DNA of 64,000 nt from Streptomyces sp. HmicA12 (GCF_000373565.1 NZ_KB891852.1:186001-250000), one strand, 5' to 3'; positions 23,801 through 33,554 are shown, counted from the stretch's first letter. Made by a program: numbers and translations. The notes: generated by a model from the letters alone, not told the origin.

Positions 23801-26695
23801 ATGACAGAGACGGCGAGCGGCCCGGCACGAGGTTCCCGAGTCAAGGGTTCCAAGTCCACCAAGGGTCTGCGCATCGAGCGCATCCACACCAGCCCCGGCG
23901 TGCATCCGTACGACGAGGTGGAGTGGGCGCGTCGTGACGTCGTCATGACCAATTGGCGCGACGGCTCGGTCAATTTCGAGCAGCGTGGCGTCGAGTTCCC
24001 CGAGTTCTGGTCGGTGAACGCGGTCAACATCGTCACCAGCAAGTACTTCCGCGGTGCTGTGGGTACCCCGCAGCGTGAGGTGAGCCTCAAGCAGCTCATC
24101 GACCGCATCGTGAAGACGTATCGGAAGGCCGGCGAGGACTACAAGTACTTCGCTTCGCCCGCCGACGCCGAGATCTTCGAGCACGAGCTGGCGTACGCCC
24201 TCCTGCACCAGATCTTCAGCTTCAACTCGCCGGTGTGGTTCAACGTGGGCACGCCGCAGCCCCAGCAGGTCTCCGCCTGCTTCATCCTGTCCGTCGACGA
24301 CTCCATGGAGTCGATCCTCGACTGGTACAAGGAAGAGGGCATGATCTTCAAGGGCGGCTCCGGCGCCGGCCTGAACCTCTCTCGCATCCGCTCCTCCAAG
24401 GAGCTCCTGTCCTCGGGCGGCAACGCCTCGGGTCCGGTCTCCTTCATGCGCGGTGCCGACGCCTCTGCAGGAACGATCAAGTCGGGTGGCGCCACGCGTC
24501 GCGCGGCCAAGATGGTCATCCTGGATGTCGACCACCCCGACATCGAGGGCTTCATCGAGACCAAGGTGAAGGAAGAGGAGAAGATCCGCGCGCTGCGTGA
24601 CGCGGGCTTCGACATGGACCTGGGCGGCGACGACATCACGTCCGTCCAGTACCAGAACGCCAACAACTCGGTGCGCGTGAACGACGAGTTCATGAAGGCC
24701 GTCGAGGCCGGCTCCAAGTTCGGCCTGCGCGGCCGCATGGACGGCGAGGTCATCGAGGAGGTCGACGCCAAGTCGCTCTTCCGCAAGATGGCCGAGGCCG
24801 CCTGGGCCTGTGCCGACCCCGGCATCCAGTACGACGACACCATCAACCAGTGGCACACGTGCCCGGAGTCCGGCCGCATCAACGGCTCGAACCCGTGCAG
24901 CGAGTACATGCACCTGGACAACACGTCCTGCAACCTCGCCTCGCTGAACCTGATGAAGTTCCTGAAGGACGACGGCAAGGGCAACCAGTCCTTCGACGTC
25001 GAGCGCTTCTCGAAGGTCGTCGAGCTCGTCATCACCGCGATGGACATCTCCATCTGCTTCGCGGACTTCCCCACCGAGAAGATCGGTGAGAACACCCGCG
25101 CCTTCCGTCAGCTCGGCATCGGTTACGCGAACCTGGGCGCCCTGCTCATGGCGACCGGCCACGCCTACGACTCGGACGGCGGCCGCGCTCTCGCCGGCGC
25201 CATCTCGTCGCTGATGACGGGTACCTCGTACAAGCGCTCCGCGGAGCTCGCCGCGGTCGTCGGCCCGTACGACGGTTACGCCAAGAACGCCACGCCGCAC
25301 CAGCGCGTCATGAAGCAGCACGCCGACGCCAACACCGTGGCTGTCCGCATGGACGACCTGGACACCCCGATCTGGGCCGCCGCCACGGAGGCCTGGCAGG
25401 ACGTGCTCCGCCTCGGCGAGAAGAACGGTTTCCGTAACGCGCAGGCGTCCGTCATCGCCCCGACCGGCACCATCGGTCTCGCGATGTCCTGCGACACCAC
25501 CGGCCTCGAGCCGGACCTCGCCCTGGTCAAGTTCAAGAAGCTGGTCGGCGGCGGTTCGATGCAGATCGTCAACGGCACCGTGCCGCAGGCCCTGCGTCGC
25601 CTGGGTTACCAGGAGGAGCAGATCGAGGCGATCGTCGCGCACATCGCCGAGAACGGGAACGTCATCGACGCCCCCGGCCTCAAGACCGAGCACTACGAGG
25701 TCTTCGACTGCGCCATGGGCGAGCGCTCCATCTCCGCGATGGGCCACGTCCGCATGATGGCGGCCATCCAGCCGTGGATCTCGGGCGCCCTGTCCAAGAC
25801 GGTCAACCTGCCGGAGACGGCGACCGTCGAGGACGTCGAGGAGGTCTACTTCGAGGCCTGGAAGATGGGCGTCAAGGCGCTCGCCATCTACCGCGACAAC
25901 TGCAAGGTCGGCCAGCCCCTCTCCGCCAAGACCAAGGAGAAGGAGAAGACCGAGGTCACGGAGAAGGCCGAGGCCGAGATCCGCAAGGCCGTCGAGAAGG
26001 TCGTCGAGTACCGCCCGGTCCGCAAGCGTCTGCCCAAGGGCCGTCCCGGCATCACCACCTCCTTCACGGTGGGCGGCGCCGAGGGCTACATGACCGCCAA
26101 CTCCTACCCGGACGACGGTCTCGGTGAGGTCTTCCTGAAGATGTCCAAGCAGGGCTCCACCCTCGCGGGCATGATGGACGCCTTCTCCATCGCCGTCTCG
26201 GTCGGCCTCCAGTACGGCGTGCCACTGGAGACCTACGTCTCGAAGTTCACCAACATGCGCTTCGAGCCGGCCGGCATGACGGACGACCCGGACGTGCGGA
26301 TGGCGCAGTCGATCGTCGACTACATCTTCCGCCGTCTGGCGCTGGACTTCCTGCCCTTCGAGACGCGCTCCGCGCTCGGCATCCACTCCGCCGAGGAGCG
26401 TCAGCGTCACCTGGAGACCGGCTCCTACGAGCCGTCCGAGGAGGAGCTCGACGTCGAGGGCCTGGCCCAGTCGGCGCCGCTCGCCCAGGAGCTGAAGGCC
26501 GTGGAGACGCCGAAGGCGGAGTCCGCCGCCACGGTGCCCGCCCCGAAGCAGGCGCACACCAGCGCCGAGCTCGTCGAGATGCAGCTGGGCATCCAGGCCG
26601 ATGCCCCGCTCTGCTTCTCCTGCGGTACGAAGATGCAGCGCGCCGGATCCTGCTACATCTGCGAGGGCTGCGGCTCGACCAGCGGTTGCAGCTGA
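23801..26695 (+). CDS. nrdJ: class II (adenosylcobalamin-dependent) ribonucleotide reductase NrdJ
   Basis: 964 aa. Reduces ribonucleotides to deoxyribonucleotides without oxygen dependence, using vitamin B12. Seen: FNSPVWFNVG and QVSACFILSVDD (substrate-site Cys), GGSGAGLNLSRIRS, NPCSEYMHLDNTSCNLASLN (active-site Cys region, about residues 365-385), APTGTIGLAMSCDTTG, and a C-terminal zinc-finger-like CFSCGTKMQRAGSCYICEGCG (bases about 26610-26675). Start ATG 23801 has GGGAGG 4 nt upstream. Located 137 bp after nrdR, ending at a strong terminator. Confidence 0.97.
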   Translation: MTETASGPARGSRVKGSKSTKGLRIERIHTSPGVHPYDEVEWARRDVVMTNWRDGSVNFEQRGVEFPEFWSVNAVNIVTSKYFRGAVGTPQREVSLKQLIDRIVKTYRKAGEDYKYFASPADAEIFEHELAYALLHQIFSFNSPVWFNVGTPQPQQVSACFILSVDDSMESILDWYKEEGMIFKGGSGAGLNLSRIRSSKELLSSGGNASGPVSFMRGADASAGTIKSGGATRRAAKMVILDVDHPDIEGFIETKVKEEEKIRALRDAGFDMDLGGDDITSVQYQNANNSVRVNDEFMKAVEAGSKFGLRGRMDGEVIEEVDAKSLFRKMAEAAWACADPGIQYDDTINQWHTCPESGRINGSNPCSEYMHLDNTSCNLASLNLMKFLKDDGKGNQSFDVERFSKVVELVITAMDISICFADFPTEKIGENTRAFRQLGIGYANLGALLMATGHAYDSDGGRALAGAISSLMTGTSYKRSAELAAVVGPYDGYAKNATPHQRVMKQHADANTVAVRMDDLDTPIWAAATEAWQDVLRLGEKNGFRNAQASVIAPTGTIGLAMSCDTTGLEPDLALVKFKKLVGGGSMQIVNGTVPQALRRLGYQEEQIEAIVAHIAENGNVIDAPGLKTEHYEVFDCAMGERSISAMGHVRMMAAIQPWISGALSKTVNLPETATVEDVEEVYFEAWKMGVKALAIYRDNCKVGQPLSAKTKEKEKTEVTEKAEAEIRKAVEKVVEYRPVRKRLPKGRPGITTSFTVGGAEGYMTANSYPDDGLGEVFLKMSKQGSTLAGMMDAFSIAVSVGLQYGVPLETYVSKFTNMRFEPAGMTDDPDVRMAQSIVDYIFRRLALDFLPFETRSALGIHSAEERQRHLETGSYEPSEEELDVEGLAQSAPLAQELKAVETPKAESAATVPAPKQAHTSAELVEMQLGIQADAPLCFSCGTKMQRAGSCYICEGCGSTSGCS

Positions 26696-26719
26696 TCCGC
26701 GGCTGATCGGCTGAGCTGA

Positions 26720-26750
26720 GGGCGGCGGGACCACTACGGTCCCGCCGCCC
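26720..26750. terminator. bidirectional terminator between nrdJ and the TerD-like gene
   Basis: Perfect 13-bp stem GGGCGGCGGGACC/GGTCCCGCCGCCC around a 5-nt loop. Confidence 0.9.
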
Positions 26751-26794
26751 TTCGGCGTTCGTACCGTGAGAGCGCCGCAGAGCACTCCCCGGTG

Positions 26795-27331
26795 CTACAG
26801 GGTCCCCATCGCCGCGGTGAAGGCGGTGAGGTCGCCGTCGAAGCCGCGTACGACCTCGTGGAACGACCACTCGCCGTCGGCGTCCCGCGTGAACTCGGCG
26901 ATGGTGGTGGCCGAGTGGGCCGCCACCGCGGAGAAGTCGTGCTGCGACAGATCCGTGTATCCCGTGCGTATGCGCACCGCCGTGCTCTTCACGTGCCAGA
27001 ACGTCTTGGCCCTGCCCGACGGCTGCTCGTTCTGCTGGATGGCCACGCCCACCACCACGCGCGCGTACTGCGGCGCCAAGCGCTCCAGCTCGAGCGTCAT
27101 GACCTCGTCGAAGCCGAAGCCCTGACCGGTTCTGCTGTCCCGGTTGAGGATGATCGTCCCGTCGGGGGAGCGGCTGTCGAAGTGCACGACGTAGGCCGGG
27201 GCGGCGCGCGGGTTGTCGCGCGTGTACGCCGCCGCGACCAGGTCCAGATCGTGGTGGGGCGAACCGACCGGGCTCGGGTCCCACTTCAGCCCGACCTCGA
27301 CCTTCTCGATCCCCTTGCGGAGACTGCTCAC
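26795..27331 (-). CDS. TerD-family (tellurium-resistance/stress) protein
   Basis: 178 aa, single TerD domain; the family binds calcium and is linked to general stress and tellurite responses in Streptomyces. Seen: KVEVGLKWDPSP at the start, DLDLVAAAYTRD, HFDSRSPDGTIILNRDSRTGQG, and the acidic TIAEFTRDADGEWSFHEV near the end. Start GTG 27331 is supported by GGGGAG 5 nt upstream; a longer open frame to 28096 runs antisense-like through the next gene and is rejected. Lies 80 bp downstream of the DUF1152 gene on the same strand. Confidence 0.85.
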   Translation of the reverse strand: MSSLRKGIEKVEVGLKWDPSPVGSPHHDLDLVAAAYTRDNPRAAPAYVVHFDSRSPDGTIILNRDSRTGQGFGFDEVMTLELERLAPQYARVVVGVAIQQNEQPSGRAKTFWHVKSTAVRIRTGYTDLSQHDFSAVAAHSATTIAEFTRDADGEWSFHEVVRGFDGDLTAFTAAMGTL

Positions 27332-27411
27332 CGAACTCCCCCTTCTCGGTGTGTTGTTGAGTGCTACCGACACGCTACGTCGTCCCACCGACAACGGTCG
27401 GCCCGTCCTTG

Positions 27412-28377
27412 TCAGTGAGGGATGCGACGCGGCGGTCGCGACGGGATCTCCTCGCGGAACGTCTCGATGGCAGTGCTGACCTGACGCATGAGGTGGGTGT
27501 CCTCTATCCGGTCGAGATAGCGGCAGTGCCGGGCCACGCCGTCGAGTTCGAAGGCGAAGTACAGGGCCATCAGAGGATTGATGAACAGCTCGCTCCCGCG
27601 CGTGCGTTCCGTGAACTGCACGTTCCCGAAAGAACCTTGGACCGCCGCGGCGATGGATCCGTTGACGATGCTCGGATGCTCCGGTGTGTGCGCCTGGGCG
27701 TGCGCGACGGCGTCCAGGAACAGCGCGCCTTCCTTGGAGGCCCTGGAGAGCGAGAAGGCGCCGAGGTAGTGGCCCGCGCGTTCCAGTGCGGCGATGTTCT
27801 CCAGGACGAGGCCATGACTGACCCCGTGGTAGGCGTCCACACCGAACCCGAGGGAAAGCACGAGCCGTTCGGGCCCGTCGATCCCCGCGAGCGCCGCGAC
27901 GCTCGTGAGGTCCTCCTCCGGTGTGCCGAGACCGGTTTCGTCGCCGCGCATCAGGATGTCCGTACCGCCGTCCACCAGGACGACCGCGTCGATGTCGTAG
28001 CGCTCGATCAGCGCCTCGTAGGCGGCGCGCAGTGGCTGCACGCCCACGCGCGCGAAGGCGTGCACCGTGTCCGGATAGCCGTGCTGCCGCAGCCATTGAG
28101 CGAGGGTGCGCTCGGGGAAGTAGGTCTGGTGCAGTGCCGTGTCAGGGGTGATGCGGGCTACGTCGGGGGCCGTCCACGACTCCAGCGGCAGACCTTCGAC
28201 CGCGCTGAAGGAGAGGTTGGCCAGATGGACCTCCTTGCCTTCGTGCACCAGCGAAAGGGCCACGGGCAGACCGGAGTAGATGTCGAAGCCGCCGCCGGCA
28301 CCTGCCACGAGGATGCGTTGCGCGCCGGCGAGGCGGGCCGAAACAGGGTTGGTGAAGAGCGCCGTCATGCCGATCAT
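27412..28377 (-). CDS. DUF1152 family protein
   Basis: About 321 aa, soluble. An N-terminal nucleotide-binding-like motif ILVAGAGGGFDI (about residues 20-31) suggests a Rossmann-type fold. Further conserved-looking segments are VVLVDGGTDILMRGDE and LVLSLGFGVDAYHGVSHG. Function of DUF1152 is unknown to me. Start is uncertain: ATG 28377 or ATG 28368 (three codons on); neither has a good Shine-Dalgarno. It may be co-transcribed with the TerD gene downstream. Confidence 0.75.
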   Translation of the reverse strand: MIGMTALFTNPVSARLAGAQRILVAGAGGGFDIYSGLPVALSLVHEGKEVHLANLSFSAVEGLPLESWTAPDVARITPDTALHQTYFPERTLAQWLRQHGYPDTVHAFARVGVQPLRAAYEALIERYDIDAVVLVDGGTDILMRGDETGLGTPEEDLTSVAALAGIDGPERLVLSLGFGVDAYHGVSHGLVLENIAALERAGHYLGAFSLSRASKEGALFLDAVAHAQAHTPEHPSIVNGSIAAAVQGSFGNVQFTERTRGSELFINPLMALYFAFELDGVARHCRYLDRIEDTHLMRQVSTAIETFREEIPSRPPRRIPH

Positions 28378-28605
28378 TGTGGAGTGGCCCGGCACGGGGA
28401 AGAACTGGATATCGGCGCCTGGGGTTGGCCCTCGACCGCGCATGCCGCAGGCGCGCCGAACGAGGCGTTCATACAAGCGAGTTGAGAGCGTGGCTCGCCA
28501 GCGAGTTCGAGATCAAGATGAGCGGCGAGGGCCTCGCCGAGCCGGTGCGAGGGGACTGCGCCGGAGAGTGACCCCACGTCACGTACCGCGCCGTACGATG
28601 GCGCG

Positions 28606-29211
28606 GTGCTGGTCAAGTGGATTCGCTGCACTGTGGTGGACCGTCGGGGGTTCGAGCGGGGACAGCGGAAATGGGCGGGGCTCCTCGGGGAGCCGGGGTT
28701 CCGGGGACAGGGTGGGGGCTGGAGCAGGCAGCGACCCGACGTGGCCCATGTCTTCGGCTTCTGGGAGAGCCGCGCCTTCTACGACTCCTTCATGGCGCGC
28801 TCCCACGACCGGCTCGCGGCAGCGCAGGCGGGGACGTACAAAGACATGCAGGTCAAGCTCTTCGACCACCGCTTCGACGTGAAGACCGGGTTCGAGCCGC
28901 GGTTCACGGACGCGGACGTGGTGCGGGTCGCACACTGCAAGGTGAACGCCGAACGGGCCGAGCACTTCACCTTGATGCAGCAGAAGGTGTGGAACCCGGC
29001 GATGGCCGGGTCGCCCGGCATGGTCCGAGGGCTGTTCGGCGAGGCTCCCGGCGAGGAGTTCCTGGTCCTGTCGATGTGGCACTCCGCGGCCGAGCACGGC
29101 AAGTACCAGGTGGACCGGCTGGAGCGACTGTCCCTGCGTGCGCAGACGGAGGCCGACATCGCTTCCATCTCCGGTGACATCGTGCGCCTCGAACCGACCT
29201 GGACGGTGTGA
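28606..29211 (+). CDS. DUF4937-like protein (dimeric alpha-beta barrel type)
   Basis: 201 aa. It resembles the DUF4937 / YdbC-like proteins: two similar halves with HVFGFWESRAFYDSFM and LVLSMWHSAAEHGKYQ, suggesting a duplicated ferredoxin-like barrel. Enzymatic role unknown. GTG 28606 lies 6 nt after TACGAT (28594-28599), indicating a leaderless mRNA. The gap to the DUF1152 gene (228 bp) contains only a short open frame I consider spurious. Confidence 0.7.
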   Translation: MLVKWIRCTVVDRRGFERGQRKWAGLLGEPGFRGQGGGWSRQRPDVAHVFGFWESRAFYDSFMARSHDRLAAAQAGTYKDMQVKLFDHRFDVKTGFEPRFTDADVVRVAHCKVNAERAEHFTLMQQKVWNPAMAGSPGMVRGLFGEAPGEEFLVLSMWHSAAEHGKYQVDRLERLSLRAQTEADIASISGDIVRLEPTWTV

Positions 29212-29316
29212 ACGCGTCGCCACGCGCGCGTGCCGCGCTCGGAGTGATCAGAGTCATCTACGCCGGATGGTCCGTACGAGTGCTCGAACGGGGCCGAACC
29301 GATCTAGGGTCGACGT

Positions 29317-29976
29317 ATGGCACGACCGCGGCGCATCGTTCTTGTCCGGCACGGCGAATCCGAAGGCAACGCCGACGACACCGTCTATGAGCGCGAACCC
29401 GATCACGCTCTGGCGCTCACCGAGACGGGGTGGCGGCAGGCCGAGGAGACCGGCAAGGAACTGCGGGAGCTGTTCGGGCGTGAGCGCGTGAGCGTCTACG
29501 TCTCGCCCTACCGGCGCACGCACGAGACGCTCCGTGCCTTCCGTCTCGACCCCGATCTGATCCGCGTACGGGAGGAACCGCGCCTGCGGGAGCAGGACTG
29601 GGGGAACTGGCAGGATCGCGACGACGTGCGTCTCCAGAAGGCCTATCGAGACGCCTACGGGCATTTCTTCTACCGCTTCGCGCAAGGCGAGTCCGGTGCC
29701 GACGTGTACGACCGTGTCGGCGCCTTCCTGGAAAGCCTCTACCGCAGCTTCGAGGACCCCGATCACCCGCCGAACGTGCTGCTCGTGACGCACGGCCTGA
29801 CCATGCGGCTGTTCTGCATGCGCTGGTTCCACTGGACCGTCCAGGACTTCGAATCGCTGTCGAACCCTGGGAACGCCGAGACGCGGTCGCTCGTTCTCGG
29901 GGAGAACGGGAAATACGTTCTGGACCGAGAATTTGAACGTTGGTGCGAACCGCGGCCTTATGGGGTCACCGGATAG
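29317..29976 (+). CDS. histidine phosphatase (phosphoglycerate mutase-like) family protein
   Basis: 219 aa. Catalytic RHG motif VRHGESEGNADD at residues 10-21, second basic site SPYRRTHETL (about residue 63), and the second catalytic His in LLVTHGLTMRLF (about residue 150); all expected residues are present. Substrate cannot be told from sequence. ATG 29317 lies 6 nt after TAGGGT (29305-29310), a leaderless promoter. Followed after 12 bp by the ADP-ribosylglycohydrolase, which has a TAGATT box of its own inside this gene's end. Confidence 0.92.
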   Translation: MARPRRIVLVRHGESEGNADDTVYEREPDHALALTETGWRQAEETGKELRELFGRERVSVYVSPYRRTHETLRAFRLDPDLIRVREEPRLREQDWGNWQDRDDVRLQKAYRDAYGHFFYRFAQGESGADVYDRVGAFLESLYRSFEDPDHPPNVLLVTHGLTMRLFCMRWFHWTVQDFESLSNPGNAETRSLVLGENGKYVLDREFERWCEPRPYGVTG

Positions 29977-29988
29977 ATTGGCAGAGCG

Positions 29989-30900
29989 ATGACCCCTGAC
30001 TCCTCTCCCGACGGGCGCATGGACCGCGCCCTTGCCAGCCTGCGTGGACTCTCCGTAGGAGACGCACTGGGCTCGCAGTTCTTCGTTCCGGCGAATTATC
30101 CGCTGCTCAAGAGCCGTGATCTGCCCGAAGGCACCTGGCAGTGGACCGACGACACCGAGATGGCGTGCTCCGTGGCCGCTGTCCTCGCCGCTCACGGCCG
30201 CATCGACCAGGACGCCCTGGCCCGTTCGTTCGCCGAGCACCATGACTTCGACCGCGGGTACGGCCCTGCTGTGAACCGGCTGCTGCGGCAGATCCGGGAG
30301 GGCGGCGACTGGCGGGCGCTCGCGTCCGCGCTGTTCAAGGGGCAGGGGTCGTGGGGGAACGGGGCGTCGATGCGCATCGCCCCACTCGGTGCCTACTACG
30401 CCGATGATCCGGAGCAGGCCACCCACCAGGCCGAGATCTCGGCGTATCCCACGCATCAGCACCGCGAGGCGGTCGTCGGCGCGATGGCCGTGGCCGCCAC
30501 CGCGGCGCTCGTGGCCGACCCGCAGGGACCGCCGACGCCGCACGCGCTGCTCGACGGCGTGATCGCGCTGGTGCCGCGCAGCGCGGTGCAGGCCGGGCTG
30601 CGCCGGGCCAAGGACATGCTCGACTACGGAGACCCGGTCACGGTGGCCGCGGTCCTCGGCTGCGGCCGGCGAACGACCGCGCACGACACCGTCCCGTTCG
30701 CCCTGTGGTCGGCGGCGCGGGGGCTCGGCGACTTCGAGGAAGCCTTCTGGAGCACCGCCCAGGTGGGCGGCGATCTCGACACGACCTGCGCGATCGTGGG
30801 CGGTGTCGTCGCCTCCGGCAAGGGCGGGGCGCCGTCGGCCGAGTGGCTGGAGCGCACCGAGCCGCTTCCGGAGTGGGCCCCGGCCGCACCGTCGGCCTGA
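29989..30900 (+). CDS. ADP-ribosylglycohydrolase (DraG) family protein
   Basis: 303 aa. Family hydrolyses ADP-ribose from arginine or small ADP-ribosylated molecules using two metal ions. Metal-binding motifs seen: GLSVGDALGSQF (about residue 15), WTDDTEMA (about residue 46), and the C-terminal QVGGDLDTTCAIVGG (about residue 262); the usual GGDxDT is intact. Start ATG 29989 lies 9 nt after TAGATT (29974-29979). Close to the phosphatase gene and convergent with the MFS exporter. Confidence 0.93.
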   Translation: MTPDSSPDGRMDRALASLRGLSVGDALGSQFFVPANYPLLKSRDLPEGTWQWTDDTEMACSVAAVLAAHGRIDQDALARSFAEHHDFDRGYGPAVNRLLRQIREGGDWRALASALFKGQGSWGNGASMRIAPLGAYYADDPEQATHQAEISAYPTHQHREAVVGAMAVAATAALVADPQGPPTPHALLDGVIALVPRSAVQAGLRRAKDMLDYGDPVTVAAVLGCGRRTTAHDTVPFALWSAARGLGDFEEAFWSTAQVGGDLDTTCAIVGGVVASGKGGAPSAEWLERTEPLPEWAPAAPSA

Positions 30901-30993
30901 CGACCACGCCGGCGCCCGTGAGCCCGATCCACCCGTGGCGGTGGCCAGGGCAGGGACCGGGCACGGACGCCGTCGTCGGGGGACGTCGCTCGG

Positions 30994-32553
30994 TTACAGG
31001 GCCGGGGCGCCGGCCGTGCCGCCGAGTGCCTCCAAGTCGTTCTTGCGGACGCGGATGACGACCGTGGCGACGGCGAAGGCGACCACCGCCATGGCCGCGG
31101 CGGGTATGAAGGCCGTCGATATGCCGTGGGCGAGGACTTCATGGCTCCACGGGGCGGGCAGTTCGTGGGTCTTGGCGAACGCGGCCTTCTGCTCGGGAGA
31201 GGCCTGTGCCAGGAACAACGGCACCTGCTTGGCCGCTTCGTCGCGGCTGGCGGAGCCGAAGACCGTGGTCAGGATCGCCAGACCGATGGAGCCGCCCACC
31301 TGCTGCGTCGCGTTCAGCAGGGCGGAGGCCGCGCCCGCTTCGTGCGGGGCGACTCCGGAGACGGCGGTGACGGTGACCGTCACGAAGTTCAGACCCATGC
31401 CGAAGCCGAAGATCAGCATCGGACCGAGCACTCCGCCGACGTACGAGCTGTCCGTGTCGATCAGGGACTGCCAGGTCAGGCCGATGGCGACGAAGACGGA
31501 ACCGATCATCAGGAAGGGCTTGGGGCCGAACGTCGGAAGCAGCCGCTGGGACACTCCGGCGCCCAGCGCGATGACCACGGTGACGGGCAGGAACGCCAGA
31601 CCGGCCTGGATGGGGGAGTAGCCCAGCACGTTCTGCACGAAGAGCACGATGTAGAAGAACATGCCGAACATCGCCGCGGCGAGGCTGATCATGATCACGT
31701 ACGTGCCCGAGCGGTTGCGGTCGGCGAACATCCGCAGAGGGGTGATCGGCTCCTTCGCGCGGCCCTCGACCAGGATGAAGAGGGCGAGAAGCACCACGGC
31801 CGCGCCGAACGCGCCCAGCGTGAGCGCGTCGCTCCAGCCGTCCGACGCGGCCCTGATGAACCCGTAGACGAGCGCGACCATGCCGAGCGTCGAAGTGAGC
31901 GCGCCGGTGATGTCGAAGCGTCCGGGGTGGCGCTCGGACTCCTTGATGTAGCGCGGGGCGAGTGCCGCGATGAGGAGGCCGATCGGTACGTTCACGAACA
32001 GCACCCAGCGCCAGTCGAGCCAGTCGGTCAGCAGGCCGCCGGCCAGCAGACCCACGGCGCCGCCGCCCGCGGAGACGGCGGCGAAGATACCGAACGCCCG
32101 GTTCCGCTCCGGGCCCTCGGGAAACGTCGTGGTGATGAGCGCGAGCGAGGTGGGCGAAGCGATCGCGCCACCGACGCCCTGGAGCACACGCGCGGCGAGC
32201 AACTGCCAGGGTTCCTGGGCCAGTCCGCCGAGCAGTGAGGCGAAGGTGAAGAGCAGGATGCCGCTGATGAAGACCCTGCGGCGCCCGAGGATGTCCCCGG
32301 CTCGGCCGCCGAGCAGCAGCAGGCCGCCGAAGGTGAGGGTGTAGGCGCTGACCACCCAGGTGAGGTCGGTGGTGGAGAAGCTCAGTGCCGTCTGGATGTG
32401 CGGCAGGGCGATGTTCACGATGGTGGCGTCGAGCACCACCATGAGCTGGCACGCGGCGATCACCGCGAGGGCGATGCCCGGGCGTGGTGAGCGGGCGGTC
32501 GGCCCTGGCGGTGTGGGCGCGGGTGACTGCGTCTGTATTTGATCGTGCGTCAC
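30994..32553 (-). CDS. MFS drug exporter, DHA2 (14-helix) family
   Basis: 519 aa inner-membrane proton antiporter. Seen: helix 1 LMVVLDATIVNIALPHIQ (family signature), motif A GGRAGDILGRRRVF, and motif C-like GPSL region as GVGGAIASPTSLALI; about 14 hydrophobic segments. Substrate unknown. Start GTG 32553 has GGGGG 7 nt upstream. Two palindromic operators (32576-32597, 32622-32643) sit directly upstream, and a TetR regulator gene is divergent, so drug-inducible repression is likely. Confidence 0.92.
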   Translation of the reverse strand: MTHDQIQTQSPAPTPPGPTARSPRPGIALAVIAACQLMVVLDATIVNIALPHIQTALSFSTTDLTWVVSAYTLTFGGLLLLGGRAGDILGRRRVFISGILLFTFASLLGGLAQEPWQLLAARVLQGVGGAIASPTSLALITTTFPEGPERNRAFGIFAAVSAGGGAVGLLAGGLLTDWLDWRWVLFVNVPIGLLIAALAPRYIKESERHPGRFDITGALTSTLGMVALVYGFIRAASDGWSDALTLGAFGAAVVLLALFILVEGRAKEPITPLRMFADRNRSGTYVIMISLAAAMFGMFFYIVLFVQNVLGYSPIQAGLAFLPVTVVIALGAGVSQRLLPTFGPKPFLMIGSVFVAIGLTWQSLIDTDSSYVGGVLGPMLIFGFGMGLNFVTVTVTAVSGVAPHEAGAASALLNATQQVGGSIGLAILTTVFGSASRDEAAKQVPLFLAQASPEQKAAFAKTHELPAPWSHEVLAHGISTAFIPAAAMAVVAFAVATVVIRVRKNDLEALGGTAGAPAL

Positions 32554-32575
32554 GGGATGTCCCCCAGAAGCGATG

Positions 32576-32597
32576 TAGTGAACGTAAGCGTTCACTA
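32576..32597. promoter_or_regulatory. TetR-type operator 1
   Basis: TAGTGAACG-TAAG-CGTTCACTA, a perfect 9-bp inverted repeat, 23 bp upstream of the exporter start. Confidence 0.82.
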
Positions 32598-32621
32598 ATC
32601 GAGACCATAGCGAGTCGTCCT

Positions 32622-32643
32622 TCGTGAACACAAGCGTTCTCTA
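32622..32643. promoter_or_regulatory. TetR-type operator 2
   Basis: TCGTGAACACAAGCGTTCTC-TA, an imperfect copy of operator 1 with centre 46 bp away, in the divergent exporter/regulator gap. Confidence 0.7.
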
Positions 32644-32927
32644 AGGGAGTTGACTCCTTCGGGTGGTCAGGGGTTGAGGGGCGCGATGGATGCGTCATGC
32701 ACGGTCTCGGGTGGCCTGCCGTCCCGTGCTCGGGGTGGATGCCGCTGCCGCGCGCCGGAGCGATTCCCGTGACCGGGCCGTCGAAAGAAGCTCTCTCGCC
32801 TGACATGCTGGTCGGGGCAGGGTCCGACCGGACCCGGTGGTGAGTCCCCTACGGCGAGCGCTCGCGTGCGCCGAATTCACCGCCCTGCGTTCGTACCGCT
32901 CCCGAACTGTCCGACGGAGAGAAGACG

Positions 32928-33554
32928 ATGGTTACTTCGCGCTGGACGGCCGCCCCCGCACGGACGGCCGCCTCCATGCGCAGGCGTGGTCCCGTGCTCG
33001 AACGGGCCATCCTCGAAGCCGCGCTGGAACAGCTCAGTACGGTCGGCTGGAACGGCCTCACCATGGAGGGTGTCGCCGCGGGGGCGCAGACCGGCAAGGC
33101 CGCGGTGTACCGGCGCTGGCCCTCCAAGGAGGACCTCGTCGTCGATGCCCTGCAGGCCGGACTCCCGAAGATGGACGCCGTGCCGGATCGCGGGGACGTC
33201 CGCGAGGATCTGCTGGAGCTGTGCCGGCGGATGCGCGAGGCCATGTACTCACGCCCCGGATTTGCGCTGCGTTCCGTGCTTCACGAATGCGACACCCTGA
33301 CCGCGGAGCGTTTCCACAGCGTGATCATCGAAGGGGTCGTCGAACCCAGCGTGGAGCTGATCAAGGAAGTCGTACGTCGGGGAATTGGGCGCGGAGAGGT
33401 GCGGGCTGACGCCACCGACGCTTCCGTCTGTGATGTCATTCCGGCGATGATGATGTACCGCTCGAAGGTGTGCGGAAGCGAATGGGCGGACGAAGATCTG
33501 GTGGAGCTGATCGACCAGGTGATGATCCCCCTGCTGCGACGCCACGCGGATTGA
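32928..33554 (+). CDS. TetR/AcrR-family transcriptional regulator
   Basis: 208 aa. N-terminal HTH near residues 20-70 (ILEAALEQLSTVGWNGLTM, then TGKAAVYRRWPSKEDLV, the recognition helix region); the C-terminal part is the ligand/dimer domain. ATG 32928 has GGAGAGAAG upstream. It is divergent from the DHA2 exporter and two matching palindromes lie between them, so it is most likely the exporter's repressor (inference). The palindromes lie nearer the exporter; the 284 bp before this gene shows no other signal. Confidence 0.92.
   Translation: MVTSRWTAAPARTAASMRRRGPVLERAILEAALEQLSTVGWNGLTMEGVAAGAQTGKAAVYRRWPSKEDLVVDALQAGLPKMDAVPDRGDVREDLLELCRRMREAMYSRPGFALRSVLHECDTLTAERFHSVIIEGVVEPSVELIKEVVRRGIGRGEVRADATDASVCDVIPAMMMYRSKVCGSEWADEDLVELIDQVMIPLLRRHAD

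Noticed and set aside
23777..26785. A 1002-codon open frame antisense to nrdJ
   Set aside because: High-GC mirror frame: nrdJ on the other strand has full family motifs and an RBS, while the antisense product is low-complexity with no family features.
28377..28571. 64-codon plus-strand frame between the DUF1152 and DUF4937 genes
   Set aside because: No RBS, overlaps the DUF1152 start on the other strand, and no family-like sequence.
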